A stretch of 64,000 bases of DNA. It comes from Micavibrio sp964400125 (GTDB lineage Bacteria; Pseudomonadota; Alphaproteobacteria; Micavibrionales; Micavibrionaceae). How positions within the stretch are numbered: position 1 is the first letter of the stretch; each line of letters begins with the position of its first letter. Below, in pieces: positions 50,941 through 59,435 of the stretch. The stretch covers positions 1 through 64,000 of the forward strand of contig CAYNSR010000001.1 in assembly GCA_964400125.1 (NCBI GenBank), given 5' to 3'. Under the pieces are notes generated by a model that ran no database searches, was not told where the DNA came from, and saw only the letters and a program-made list of their open reading frames with translations. The position numbers were made by a program, and so were the translations under genes.

Positions 50941-51345
50941 ATGATCCGCACAAAAATACTTTTCCTGTCCCTTTGCACCATGGGCATTCTGGCCGCCATA
51001 TTCGGGCTGGCCCAGATGTGGCTGGATGTGTTGCAATGGGATGCTTTCATCAAGGTGATGGGAACACTCATCGTCCTCGGCACGCAGGTCTCATTCCTGA
51101 TCGCGGTCGATTACGATCTCCCGGCCAGCCGCCGCAAATGGCTTCTCTTCGGTCTGGTTGCCCTGTCGATCATGGCCAGCGCCCTTATCACCCTGCAAAT
51201 CTGGGGGCAGCTTTTCCAGTGGGCGCTTTTTATCAAACTGCTGGCCACACTCGGCATTGTTGTTTTGCTGCTCGGTTTCCTGCTGGCCGTGGCGGAGGAT
51301 TTCGGCACCGGCAAGCGCCTCAAGGATAAAAACTTTATCGACTGA
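50941..51345 (+). CDS. hypothetical four-helix membrane protein
   Basis: 134 residues from ATG 50941, just after the stop of the DUF4177 gene. Four hydrophobic helices in two similar pairs (IRTKILFLSLCTMGILAAIF and MWLDVLQWDAFIKVMGTLIV; WLLFGLVALSIMASALITLQ and IWGQLFQWALFIKLLATLGI), which suggests an internal duplication (LQWDAFIKVMGTL / FQWALFIKLLATL). No family is recognised. It is likely to work with the upstream small protein. Confidence 0.75.
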   Translation: MIRTKILFLSLCTMGILAAIFGLAQMWLDVLQWDAFIKVMGTLIVLGTQVSFLIAVDYDLPASRRKWLLFGLVALSIMASALITLQIWGQLFQWALFIKLLATLGIVVLLLGFLLAVAEDFGTGKRLKDKNFID

Positions 51346-51499
51346 CCCCGCGCTGCAATAACATTATGAAAACGTCAGGATTTTACGCCCCCCACGGCAT
51401 AATCTGTTGAACACGCACCGGAAAACTGATACCTGAATACCCTGACCCGGCGGATAGCCGCCACCGGGAAACGACCCTACTACCAGTACCCAGCTTTGG

Positions 51500-51589
51500 G
51501 GAGACGTGGCCGAGTGGCTGAAGGCAACGGTTTGCTAAATCGTCATACGGGTAACCGTATCGAGGGTTCGAATCCCTCCGTCTCCGCCA
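51500..51589 (+). tRNA. tRNA-Ser (GCT)
   Basis: A 90-base class II tRNA: acceptor GGAGACG pairs with CGTCTCC, the anticodon arm is GGTTTGCTAAATC with anticodon GCT, and there is a long variable arm (CGTCATACGGGTAACCGTATCG), a TTCGAAT T-loop and an encoded CCA. It is the target of the second element. Confidence 0.96.
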
Positions 51590-51613
51590 TTTTCTGATAA
51601 ATCAATGCCTTAG

Positions 51614-53275
51614 ATGCCGGTTTTGCTGGTGAGCCATACCAGTGAGACATTTGGCATGTTAAATCCGGCTTACCTGACCTTATCCAGACATAACATTTAT
51701 TATTTCCGCTTTCCTATCCCGCCTTCCCTGCATCCGCAAGGCAAAGCGCGGGATGTGAAGCTGTCATTAAAAACCCGTGATCCGCAAGAAGCGTTGCGCT
51801 TGGCGCGGTCACTGGTTACTTTTGCGGATACAGTTATTCAAAATCCGATAGTTAATATGATGGAATACCACGAAATAAGAAGCGTCCTTGTTGAGCATTT
51901 CAATACCCTCTTGGCAAAGAGGCAGCAGCAGATACATAAGAACGGCCAGCTAAAGATACTTGAACTCCAAGCCGTACAGAATACGCAGGAAATGGCCGTG
52001 CAAGCACTGGAGGAGCGAGACTTCGAGTGGTTCGGCACAGACGAGGATATAGCAAAGGCAATTAAACGCCTTGCCCTGCCCATAGAACCCGGCACGGATA
52101 GCTTTGAAACCTTCCGCACGGAATACCTGAAAGGCTGGCGTGAATACGGCCAACAGGTTCTCGACTTCAACGCCAGCTTGGATCGTCTTCCTTTGGGGGT
52201 ATCCTCGCCGCATCCGCTGCAATTTGCTCCGCAACGGCCAAAGGTTCTCTTGGCGGATGCGATAGAAGAATATATCGAGAACGGCATAACGAAGCGCAAC
52301 TGGGCCAACAAAACGGCAAAAGCCTACCGTGCCGAATTGAACTTGATCCTCGACTATCTGGGCAAGGATACCGGCCTGTACCTTATCAAGCAGGATGCGG
52401 AGGCCATCGTTCACATGCTATCGAACATTCCCAAAAATCCCCGCTCCAAAAAGCAATATCAAGACCTGACCATTGAAGAACTCATGGAACTGGATGAAGA
52501 AGGCCATCCACGCATGGATTTGAAAACGGTCAAGAAATACGTATCCCGCTATGGCTCTTTCTACGAATGGGCAGCGCGGAAATACGACGATCTTGGACGC
52601 AACCATTTTCAGGACTTGCAAAAAGACATTCGCGTTTCGGATGAGGCCGTGCGTGATCCCTTCTCTCCCGAAGAGATCAAAGCCATGTTCGACGAACTGC
52701 TTGATAACAAGAGCGGGATCGTTAAAACAGATCATCATAAATGGGGAACGCTGATAGCGATTTATACAGGCGCAAGGCGTAACGAAATAGCCCCGCTGGA
52801 ACTGGATGACATACGCGAAATTGATGGTGTGCTTTGCTTCGACATTAACCGGAACAGCAATTACGGCACGATAAAGAAACTGAAAACCAAGAACGCCGAC
52901 AGGGTTGTTCCTGTCCACTCTGACCTCATCCAGCATGACTTTCTGGAGTATGTTGAAAAGATCAGGAAAGCAGGACACCATCGCCTGTTCCCTACGCTGA
53001 ATTACGATCCCAATGATGAAGGATATGGCAGGTCATTGGGCCGGTGGGTAAACGAAACTTTCCTGCCTCACCTTGGCATTAAGAAAAAGAATGTCGTTTT
53101 CCATTGCTTCCGGCATACGATCAGCGCAAAGCTGCGTAACGCTGGCGTATCAGAGGAAATGGCCAATAGCATTATCGGTCACGAGCGCGAAGGCCAAGGC
53201 CAGAAGGTGTATTTCAAGCAGGGTTACGGGCCGAAGAACCTCAAGGAAGCCATAGAGAAGGTTCAATTCCCCTAA
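51614..53275 (+). CDS. int: tyrosine integrase of the tRNA-Ser element
   Basis: 553 residues. A DUF6538-type N-terminal part (NIYYFRFPIPPSLHPQGKAR) precedes a core-binding domain (about 215-330) and the catalytic domain: Arg near 387 in YTGARRNEIAPLEL, the HxxR box in HCFRHTISAKLR near 500, IIGHER, and Tyr near 532 in KVYFKQGYG. It starts 25 bases after the tRNA. Full length. A related stump is at 63053. Confidence 0.93.
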   Translation: MPVLLVSHTSETFGMLNPAYLTLSRHNIYYFRFPIPPSLHPQGKARDVKLSLKTRDPQEALRLARSLVTFADTVIQNPIVNMMEYHEIRSVLVEHFNTLLAKRQQQIHKNGQLKILELQAVQNTQEMAVQALEERDFEWFGTDEDIAKAIKRLALPIEPGTDSFETFRTEYLKGWREYGQQVLDFNASLDRLPLGVSSPHPLQFAPQRPKVLLADAIEEYIENGITKRNWANKTAKAYRAELNLILDYLGKDTGLYLIKQDAEAIVHMLSNIPKNPRSKKQYQDLTIEELMELDEEGHPRMDLKTVKKYVSRYGSFYEWAARKYDDLGRNHFQDLQKDIRVSDEAVRDPFSPEEIKAMFDELLDNKSGIVKTDHHKWGTLIAIYTGARRNEIAPLELDDIREIDGVLCFDINRNSNYGTIKKLKTKNADRVVPVHSDLIQHDFLEYVEKIRKAGHHRLFPTLNYDPNDEGYGRSLGRWVNETFLPHLGIKKKNVVFHCFRHTISAKLRNAGVSEEMANSIIGHEREGQGQKVYFKQGYGPKNLKEAIEKVQFP

Positions 53276-53296
53276 CTCCTTATCGGACAATAAACA

Positions 53297-53476
53297 TTGA
53301 CGGACTCCAGCGGTTTCCTTAACTTGCTGGCAGAACTTCGTTGTGAAGTTCCGGGGCTTAGTAACCCCACTATTACCGGATGGCGTGTCCGTCATCACGC
53401 CGCTTCTCGACCTTATGGCCGGGAGGCGGCGGCGTATGTCCAAGGCTTCGGTCTAAAGGTCGTCGCGGTCGTGTAA
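53297..53476 (+). CDS. possible small protein, 59 residues
   Basis: An open frame from TTG 53297 to TAA 53474: MTDSSGFLNLLAELRCEVPG, then SNPTITGWRVRHHAASRPYG, ending QGFGLKVVAVV. No clear ribosome-binding site. Composition looks coding. No family recognised. The rest of 53277-53546 holds only a CACCAGTcgcaAGATTGGTG hairpin at about 53500. Confidence 0.3.
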   Translation: MTDSSGFLNLLAELRCEVPGLSNPTITGWRVRHHAASRPYGREAAAYVQGFGLKVVAVV

Positions 53477-53546
53477 TAGCGGCTTACTAACTCCCGGTCA
53501 CCAGTCGCAAGATTGGTGGCCGTTTGCTTAACGGGAGAAAGAAGCC

Positions 53547-54329
53547 ATGAGATTTGTAGGAAGAGTTTTGCTTTTAATCGCCCTGACCTTAACACCCTTC
53601 AATCCTCTGAAAGCCGAAGCATTTGAGTCAAAAGAAGCGTACCGGGAGATGGTAGCTCAGCAGATCGTCGATGCTTGGCGATGCATCCCGGCGACTGGTA
53701 AGGCAAAGCGTGAAGATTTTATGTTGTCGCTCATAGATCGTTTTGCTCCCGAAGACAGGAAGACGATTGAGCAAGGCCGGATTTGGAAAGAGGCTTTGGA
53801 GCGAAAGAAGAAGGCAGGAACCCTGACGGTTGCGGAACGGGAGCAGCTTGCTTCTGGCTATTATTATCCCGCGCCGGATGGTAGCAGCCCCAGTCAAATT
53901 GATTATTCAATCAAAATCCAAAGCGGCAATTTCCTGTCTCCGCGATGCGAGGACGAAAAGAGGAACGGTTCATGGTGGCAGCAAGCAGCCAGCGTGAATG
54001 ATTCTACCGCCAAATGCGAACTGCCCTATGTCGATGTTACCTTTCGCCTGAATGAGCCGGAAGACTTCAAGCTGATCTACGAGGATCAATACTCCCGTTG
54101 GCAACTGCATGGCCAGAATTGGCTGGAGGCGGTGGACAAAGAGTATGAGCAGCTACGGCGTGACCGGAAGCTAAATGTTGTCAGTGAATACGGGAAGCAG
54201 TGGGATCGTTTGCAACAGGAGGCTAAATCCAAAATTTCCAATATGCCCGCTTCTCAGGTTGCCGAGGGAACAGAGGAAAAGCTGATCGAAGAAAACTACC
54301 GTCAGCTGGTTTGCTCCGATACTCCTTGA
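53547..54329 (+). CDS. hypothetical exported protein, 260 residues
   Basis: A signal peptide (RFVGRVLLLIALTLTPFNPL, cleavage after KAEA near 24) leads a soluble, highly charged domain. Recognisable pieces are YREMVAQQIVDAWRCIPATG (the form of a TonB/TolA C-terminal-like start) and KCELPYVDVTFRLNEPEDFK, but no full family match. Four cysteines. ACGGGAGAAAGAAGCC gives a strong ribosome-binding site. A cargo gene of the tRNA-Ser element, acting in the periplasm. Confidence 0.65.
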   Translation: MRFVGRVLLLIALTLTPFNPLKAEAFESKEAYREMVAQQIVDAWRCIPATGKAKREDFMLSLIDRFAPEDRKTIEQGRIWKEALERKKKAGTLTVAEREQLASGYYYPAPDGSSPSQIDYSIKIQSGNFLSPRCEDEKRNGSWWQQAASVNDSTAKCELPYVDVTFRLNEPEDFKLIYEDQYSRWQLHGQNWLEAVDKEYEQLRRDRKLNVVSEYGKQWDRLQQEAKSKISNMPASQVAEGTEEKLIEENYRQLVCSDTP

Positions 54330-54799
54330 AAGCTAATCCGTCATTCCTGACTCGCTGGAGCGTCATACAGCGCGTTTATGGCGGATAGCTAGGCTCGGAC
54401 TGGAAGCCCTCAGAAGCCCGATTATCGGTCAATTCGGAGCATGTGGCCAACCTATTGATTAAGCTTCAATAAAGTTAATCCGCCAGTTACTTAGTAAGAT
54501 ACCGCCCGTAACTCCCTTCCTTTATAATAATATAATAACGACCTCAATCGGCAGGTATCCGTTTCATCAAGATTAGTTCAATCTATAACAGTATTATAAT
54601 CTTATAAGCCATGCGGCTTCGCTATCGCTCCGCCAAGCATGAAGATAAGACGCAAATCTACCTTCCGATTAAAAACTGATTGGTAAATCCGATTACCAAT
54701 TACAATTTAGCAATGAGTCCGTAAGATACGCATGATATAGACCATGCCGGAGCGAAGCGACCGCATGGATTAAACAGATGTAATCAATGCGAATGAAGA
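54330..54799. other. non-coding AT-rich stretch with inverted repeats
   Basis: No gene is seen in 470 bases. CCATGCGGCTTCGCTATCGC (54608) and GCGAAGCGACCGCATGG (54752) form an imperfect long-range inverted repeat, and ATTGGTAA-atccga-TTACCAAT (54679-54700) is a perfect hairpin. These may be regulatory or the ends of a lost insertion. Confidence 0.5.
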
Positions 54800-55501
54800 A
54801 TGCCGTTATCCTCACTCCGTCATTACGAAATTGATAATTCCGATTTAATACTAAAGCGGATTATGCCGTTTAGCAGATTTAATCAGTTAATCGAAAGTCG
54901 ATCCTTGTACTTCTCTCCGGCTTCCGACTTCGACGATAATCTGGAAGGACGTTACACCAAACAGGATCATGCGAATTGGGATAACCAGTTATACGGATGG
55001 CAGTTCTCCGATAACGAACGGAAGACAGCCAGAATAGCAAAGACGATTGGCGAAGAACACAACGCCAAGGCAACTGTCATAAGCTGCTGGACGAAAGCGC
55101 AAACATGCTCAAGCCAAATGTGGGAAACCTACGACCGTGGGGAAGAAGCCATAGCGATTGAAAGTTCCGTAGGAAGATTAAGACATGCCGTTGGGCCTGA
55201 GTTCCTGTTTGTCTCGGTAAGATACATTGACGAAAACCAGACGATACCCAAAAGTCATTCCGCCGAACCCTTCTTCTTCAAGCGCAGGGCTGGCTTCTCA
55301 TGGGAGGATGAATTGCGGATTGTCGGTAACATGGTCATTGGCGACCGAATAGGCTCTCCCCGGCTGGTTCCGATTGACCCTCAAGCGGTCATTCAGCGGG
55401 TGCTTGTCCCGGCAGGATCATCCACGCTGGCTGGCCGGGTTGAGGGCTTGCTGGCCTCTCATGCTCTGGCTATCCCGGTAGAGCAGAACGAGGTTGCGTA
55501 G
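54800..55501 (+). CDS. DUF2971-like protein
   Basis: 233 residues. LIESRSLYFSPASDFDDNLE, ISCWTK, SSQMWETYDRGEEAIAIESS and FFFKRRAGFSWEDELRIV follow the DUF2971 pattern (arrival of 'YK', 'SxxxDPxE'-like, 'CxS', 'MWxxYxxxxxGxxI', 'K...W..E.E.R'). Such proteins are frequent in mobile and defence islands; no biochemical role is established. Cytoplasmic, no membrane segment. Confidence 0.75.
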   Translation: MPLSSLRHYEIDNSDLILKRIMPFSRFNQLIESRSLYFSPASDFDDNLEGRYTKQDHANWDNQLYGWQFSDNERKTARIAKTIGEEHNAKATVISCWTKAQTCSSQMWETYDRGEEAIAIESSVGRLRHAVGPEFLFVSVRYIDENQTIPKSHSAEPFFFKRRAGFSWEDELRIVGNMVIGDRIGSPRLVPIDPQAVIQRVLVPAGSSTLAGRVEGLLASHALAIPVEQNEVA

Positions 55502-55553
55502 CCCTACCGTGCGAGGGCCGGAAAGAAGCCTACAGCTTAGAATGACTCTCCTG

Positions 55554-55637
55554 AGTCCATAGAAGCCCGTACAGTGCGGTCTGGGTTTCGGGCCACCTTA
55601 CCCTAGCCAGAAGCCCAGAGGACTCTCAGCGAGTCTT
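55554..55637. repeat. direct repeat flanking the hsd cassette, left copy
   Basis: CCATAGAAGCCCGTACAGTG, CGGTCTG and, at the end, GACTCtcagcGAGTC (a small hairpin) recur in the same order at 62804-62890 with substitutions. The two copies bracket the type I R-M operon, as if the cassette had been inserted or exchanged between them. Confidence 0.65.
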
Positions 55638-55730
55638 AAAATGGAAAATACGGCAACCCACCCATAATAGGCACTGACTATACGCCCTGTGAATCTATCT
55701 CTTTAATCGCCCATTACCGACATTCCATAA

Positions 55731-55800
55731 TTATCCACAGGTTCCCGTAATCTGCAATTTTAGCTTTCATCTCAAGGACGCATATCCTATTCTATCCACA
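55731..55800. promoter_or_regulatory. two DnaA-box-like sites before hsdM
   Basis: TTATCCACA (55731-55739) equals the DnaA-box consensus, and TATCCACA (55793-55800) is close to it, in an AT-rich leader. They may be chance, or tie expression or replication of the element to DnaA. Confidence 0.3.
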
Positions 55801-55830
55801 CAATAATTGCGGTTTCGGGGGAATCGATTC

Positions 55831-56155
55831 ATGGCCAAGGCGAAAACCAATGGCAAGGCTGATAACGGGGCTTCTCTGGGCTATGAAGCCAAGCTGTTTG
55901 AGGCGGCAGACAAGATGCGCTCCGGCGTGTCCCCTGCCGATTACAAGCATATTGCCCTTGGCCTCATCTTCCTCAAATACATATATCCTGACACCGGGCC
56001 GCTATGTCGGCGCAGCGGATGAAGAAGACGACGGTGAAGCCTTCGAGGACAAAATGCAACGCCTGACCGCGCAACTTGCCGAACAGTTCGAGCAGTCTAA
56101 TGAATTGGAACAGAAGATTAGAGAAAATTTAGAGAAGGTGGGGTATGTGCTTTAA
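55831..56155 (+). pseudogene. hsdM: type I R-M methylase HsdM, internally deleted
   Basis: The first 55 codons (MAKAKTNGKADNGASLGYEA, then HIALGLIFLKYI) are the standard N-terminus of HsdM. At about 55988 the frame changes into LTPGRYVGAADEEDDGEAFE and NELEQKIRENLEKVGYVL, which is the standard C-terminus. Some 400 residues between them, including the SAM motif and the NPPF motif, are missing, and the two pieces are in different frames (stops at 56020 and 56155). No working methylase can be made from here. Confidence 0.88.
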
Positions 56156-56195
56156 GAGGGCTTGCAGCGCACTAAGAGATCGCACTTGTTCCGTT

Positions 56196-56930
56196 ATGAA
56201 GACGGCAACGAAAAATATCAATAGCATATTGCTTTTGCTGGCTTTCGGCCTTGTATTTTCGTTTGCACTGAAAAACTGGAACATTGACGTAAAGGACCCC
56301 TATGTCCTTATAGGATGCTTTCTCATATTGATAGCCATTCCAATCATATCAAGGTTCGACGTAGTCGAGTATATGGGGGTTAAGATATCCCGGCGATCAA
56401 TAGAGCAAGACATTGCCCCGGCATCGAAGATGGAGATTACAAAAGAAAAAATTCAGGACATGAGGGAAGCTCAAGCAAGTGGTACAGGTGCGTCCTCTGA
56501 ACAAGAAACAAGAAAAGCACTCCGGATAAATTTTGCTGAGAAGCGGATATTAGAAGAAAGAGTCCTTAATACATACACTCATCCCAGCTTTAGACGTGAG
56601 GTTAAACTGCATCTGGAAGAACGCGACCCGATTGCAGACATAGACCACTTGCTTTTTGATGGCTCCTATCAGGAGCGAAAACGCAGATATTTTATTATCA
56701 CTCGTACTCACCTTTCACCATTCTTTTCTGATAGGATTTATCGCTATTTACGAATTATCAAAGATATTTCCGACAAGATTTATCACCATAAGATCATTTT
56801 GAAAATTGCATACATACAGAGTAGCGAAGAGCAAAGAAGGCTAGATTTTTTCAAGCGTTTCTTTAGCAATGCCATAGACAGTGGCTATCTCGAGATCGAT
56901 ATATTCGATGCAGAGGGAAATAAGTTATGA
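56196..56930 (+). CDS. membrane protein embedded in the hsd operon
   Basis: 244 residues from ATG 56196; an ATG at 56145 overlapping the hsdM end is also possible. Two membrane helices (SILLLLAFGLVFSFALKN and YVLIGCFLILIAIPIIS) are followed by a long cytoplasmic part with a helical linker (KITKEKIQDMREAQ-like) and a lysine/arginine-rich domain (RKRRYFIITRTHLSPFFSDR). No family recognised. Its stop overlaps the next gene by four bases (ATGA), so it belongs to the operon. Confidence 0.75.
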   Translation: MKTATKNINSILLLLAFGLVFSFALKNWNIDVKDPYVLIGCFLILIAIPIISRFDVVEYMGVKISRRSIEQDIAPASKMEITKEKIQDMREAQASGTGASSEQETRKALRINFAEKRILEERVLNTYTHPSFRREVKLHLEERDPIADIDHLLFDGSYQERKRRYFIITRTHLSPFFSDRIYRYLRIIKDISDKIYHHKIILKIAYIQSSEEQRRLDFFKRFFSNAIDSGYLEIDIFDAEGNKL

Positions 56931-57514
56931 ACACAGGCGTTAACATTCAAATATCCGAAGGCACTGTCAAGGTAATGGCGGTTGGCGCGGTGGCGTTGGG
57001 TATTCTGTGGCTGATATGGAAGCTGAACGAGGACGCGCCGGAAACACACTTGCCCAAGGAAGCCGAAGAGTTCTCCCACCTCAAGGCTGTTACACCGTCC
57101 CGGCTTGATGAAATCCAGTACGATGCCGGGATCGTCCCGAAGATCAGGAAGCTCTTTGATGACGGACACCATGCACAGGCTGCGGAAGAGGCTTGCAAGC
57201 ATTTGTTCCAGATCATTCGCAATGTCAGCGGCTATAACGAACAAGACGGTACGCGCTTGATAGATACCGTATTCGTCAAGGAGAAAATCTTGCATTTTAA
57301 AGACATTACGAAGGCGCATATAAACGGCGTAGAAACCGGGTTTATTGAAGGCTTGCGGTATCTGGCAAAATCCGTCCGCAACCTACTGGCCCACGATACG
57401 GTTACAATCTCTGAACTTAGCGCATTAACTCTTATCAACCTGGCCTGTTTCCTCGGCTATCAAGTGCAGTACAATACCGTCCGTGTCCTTGAAACTGCTG
57501 AGGCGGCGGAATGA
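56927..57514 (+). CDS. membrane-anchored TIGR02391/HEPN-like protein
   Basis: 195 residues. One membrane helix at about 14-31 (VMAVGAVALGILWLIWKL) precedes a helical domain (about 65-190) that follows the TIGR02391 (Ymh) pattern: FDDGHHAQAAEEACKHLFQI, GFIEGLRYLAKSVRNLLAHD. The RNLLAH is an R-x4-H motif, as in HEPN ribonucleases. TIGR02391 proteins are often found in restriction-modification and abortive-infection loci. It overlaps both neighbours by four bases. It could be a membrane-tethered RNase effector; activity is not proved. Confidence 0.78.
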   Translation: MNTGVNIQISEGTVKVMAVGAVALGILWLIWKLNEDAPETHLPKEAEEFSHLKAVTPSRLDEIQYDAGIVPKIRKLFDDGHHAQAAEEACKHLFQIIRNVSGYNEQDGTRLIDTVFVKEKILHFKDITKAHINGVETGFIEGLRYLAKSVRNLLAHDTVTISELSALTLINLACFLGYQVQYNTVRVLETAEAAE

Positions 57515-58815
57515 GCGAGTGGTTACGAACAAAATTAGGAACGGTATGCAAGTTTACAGCCGGGTCAGCCTTTAAGCCTGAGTATCAAGGGCAAGTTTAT
57601 GGCGATCATCCATTTATCAAAGTCAGTGACATGAACCTTTCGGGTAATGAGATATTTATTAACCGTGCCAATAACTTCATTTCAGAAACTCAAAGAAAGG
57701 GGCTTGCTGCTAAGCTGCATCCAAAAGGAGCCACGGCATTTGCTAAGATTGGCGTTGCCCTGACTACAAATAGAAGACGCCTCCTGACCAGACCAACAAT
57801 ACTAGATAACAATATGATGTCGGCTACGCCAGACACTAATAAGATTACGCCTAGATACCTGTATTTTCTACTTAAGACTTTGGATTTTAACACTATAGCT
57901 TCGGGTAGTGCGCTGCCCTATCTAAACGTCTCAGACTTACAGAACCTTGACATACTATTACCCAGTGTTCGTGAGCAAATAGCATGTGAGGATTTACTTG
58001 GTAGTATTGACGATAAACTTGAGTTAAACCAGCGGATGAATGAAACGCTGGAGGCGATGGCAAGGGCGTTGTTCAAGAGTTGGTTTGTGGACTTTGATCC
58101 TGTCCATGCCAAGGCCGAAGGCCGCAAACCCGAAGGCATGGATGCCACCACCGCCGCCCTCTTCCCCGCCGCCTTCAATGACGATGGCTTGCCGGAGGGG
58201 TGGGGCTTATCCACCATCGGTGAAGAAGCAACAGTTTGTGGCGGGTCAACGCCCAGCACGAAAGAGGCAACCTATTGGGATGGTGATATTAGCTGGACAA
58301 GTCCAAAAGATTTATCTTCCCTGTCTCATCCCGTTCTTATTGACACGGAGCGAAAAATAACTCAGGCAGGGCTGGAGAAAATATCGTCTGGGTTGTTACC
58401 AGAAGGGACAGTCCTTCTATCATCTCGTGCGCCTATCGGTTACATAGCAATAGCGGAAATACCAGTGGCGATAAATCAAGGCTATGTCGCCCTGATACCC
58501 AACAAGGGACTTCCAAATATTTATATATGGCCGTGGCTGCTAGAAAATATGGAGAAGATCAAAAGCCGTGCAAATGGGTCAACTTTTCAGGAGATAAGCA
58601 AATCAAACTTTAGACCGATCCCGGTCATTGTTCCAAATGGGGAAGTGCTTACGCTCTTCGAAGATGCTGCAAGACCAATCTATCAGCAAATTGTGAATAA
58701 CGTATTTCAAAATAAGTACCTCTCGGGATTGCGAGACAGCCTACTTCCGAAACTTATATCCGGCGAACTCCGCATTGGTAATGTCGTGCCTGTCCGAAAG
58801 GAGGCTGTGGGGTGA
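57511..58815 (+). CDS. hsdS: type I restriction specificity subunit HsdS
   Basis: 434 residues with two target-recognition domains (about 5-160 and 225-390), each starting with the W..T.LG/...YG pattern (TKLGTVCKFTAGSAF; STIGEEATVCGGSTPST). The central conserved helix is DDKLELNQRMNETLEAMARA, FKSWFVDFDPVHAKAEG and the C-terminal one NKYLSGLRDSLLPKLISGEL. It sets the two halves of the DNA target. Both halves look intact. It overlaps the next gene at TGATG. Confidence 0.95.
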   Translation: MSEWLRTKLGTVCKFTAGSAFKPEYQGQVYGDHPFIKVSDMNLSGNEIFINRANNFISETQRKGLAAKLHPKGATAFAKIGVALTTNRRRLLTRPTILDNNMMSATPDTNKITPRYLYFLLKTLDFNTIASGSALPYLNVSDLQNLDILLPSVREQIACEDLLGSIDDKLELNQRMNETLEAMARALFKSWFVDFDPVHAKAEGRKPEGMDATTAALFPAAFNDDGLPEGWGLSTIGEEATVCGGSTPSTKEATYWDGDISWTSPKDLSSLSHPVLIDTERKITQAGLEKISSGLLPEGTVLLSSRAPIGYIAIAEIPVAINQGYVALIPNKGLPNIYIWPWLLENMEKIKSRANGSTFQEISKSNFRPIPVIVPNGEVLTLFEDAARPIYQQIVNNVFQNKYLSGLRDSLLPKLISGELRIGNVVPVRKEAVG

Positions 58816-59435
58816 TGGAAGCAATTTTCGGTCTTGCTGGCGTTTTAATTGGCTCCGGTATTACTTGGTTCCAGACAGTCTGGGTGAACAAAAAGGAGCT
58901 AGAGAGAAACGCAAGATACCTTGCTATTCGTGTTGCTTGCGTTCTTGATAAATATGTTGAGGATTGCGCTGCTGTGGTGAGAGACAATGGGCTAAATTAT
59001 GGGATGCGTACCCCGGAAGGATATCTGGAACCACAGGTAAAAACACTTGGCCCTCCTGTTTATCCCGATGATATTGACTGGAAGAGCATTGACCATGAGA
59101 TGATGTATAAAATCATTTCCTTTCCAGCGGATGTCGAAGGAGCTGATAAAATCATTCGCGCCGCTAAGGTTGTTGCAAAGCCGCCCAATTTTGAAGACTG
59201 GTTTGATGAACGCGCCTATTGGTATGCACAATTCGGGTTAGCGGCTTATGCGCTTGCAGAAGACCTGTCAAAAAAGTACTGCATAAAAAGGAAAACCTAT
59301 AATAATTGGGATCCGGTTGCAGAGCTAAAGGCAAATTTCGAGGCAATCCGTACTAGGCGCGAGAAGCGATTTGAAGCCCATAGAAGTTTTGTTGACACTA
59401 CACTGGGTCGGCAGGACAGGCGGCATATGGTATGA
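58815..59435 (+). CDS. membrane-anchored hypothetical protein in the hsd operon
   Basis: 206 residues from the ATG at 58815, which overlaps the hsdS stop (a GTG at 58812 is also possible). One N-terminal membrane helix (EAIFGLAGVLIGSGITWFQT) is followed by a soluble helical domain with PVYPDDIDWKSIDHEMMYKI and NFEDWFDERAYWYAQFGLAA. No family recognised. It stands between hsdS and hsdR, and its stop overlaps hsdR by four bases (ATGA). Confidence 0.75.
   Translation: MEAIFGLAGVLIGSGITWFQTVWVNKKELERNARYLAIRVACVLDKYVEDCAAVVRDNGLNYGMRTPEGYLEPQVKTLGPPVYPDDIDWKSIDHEMMYKIISFPADVEGADKIIRAAKVVAKPPNFEDWFDERAYWYAQFGLAAYALAEDLSKKYCIKRKTYNNWDPVAELKANFEAIRTRREKRFEAHRSFVDTTLGRQDRRHMV

Noticed and set aside
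55807..56022. A novel small protein of 71 codons before the hsd operon
   Set aside because: Its sequence is the N-terminus of HsdM, and the HsdM C-terminus follows in another frame; it is a deletion product.
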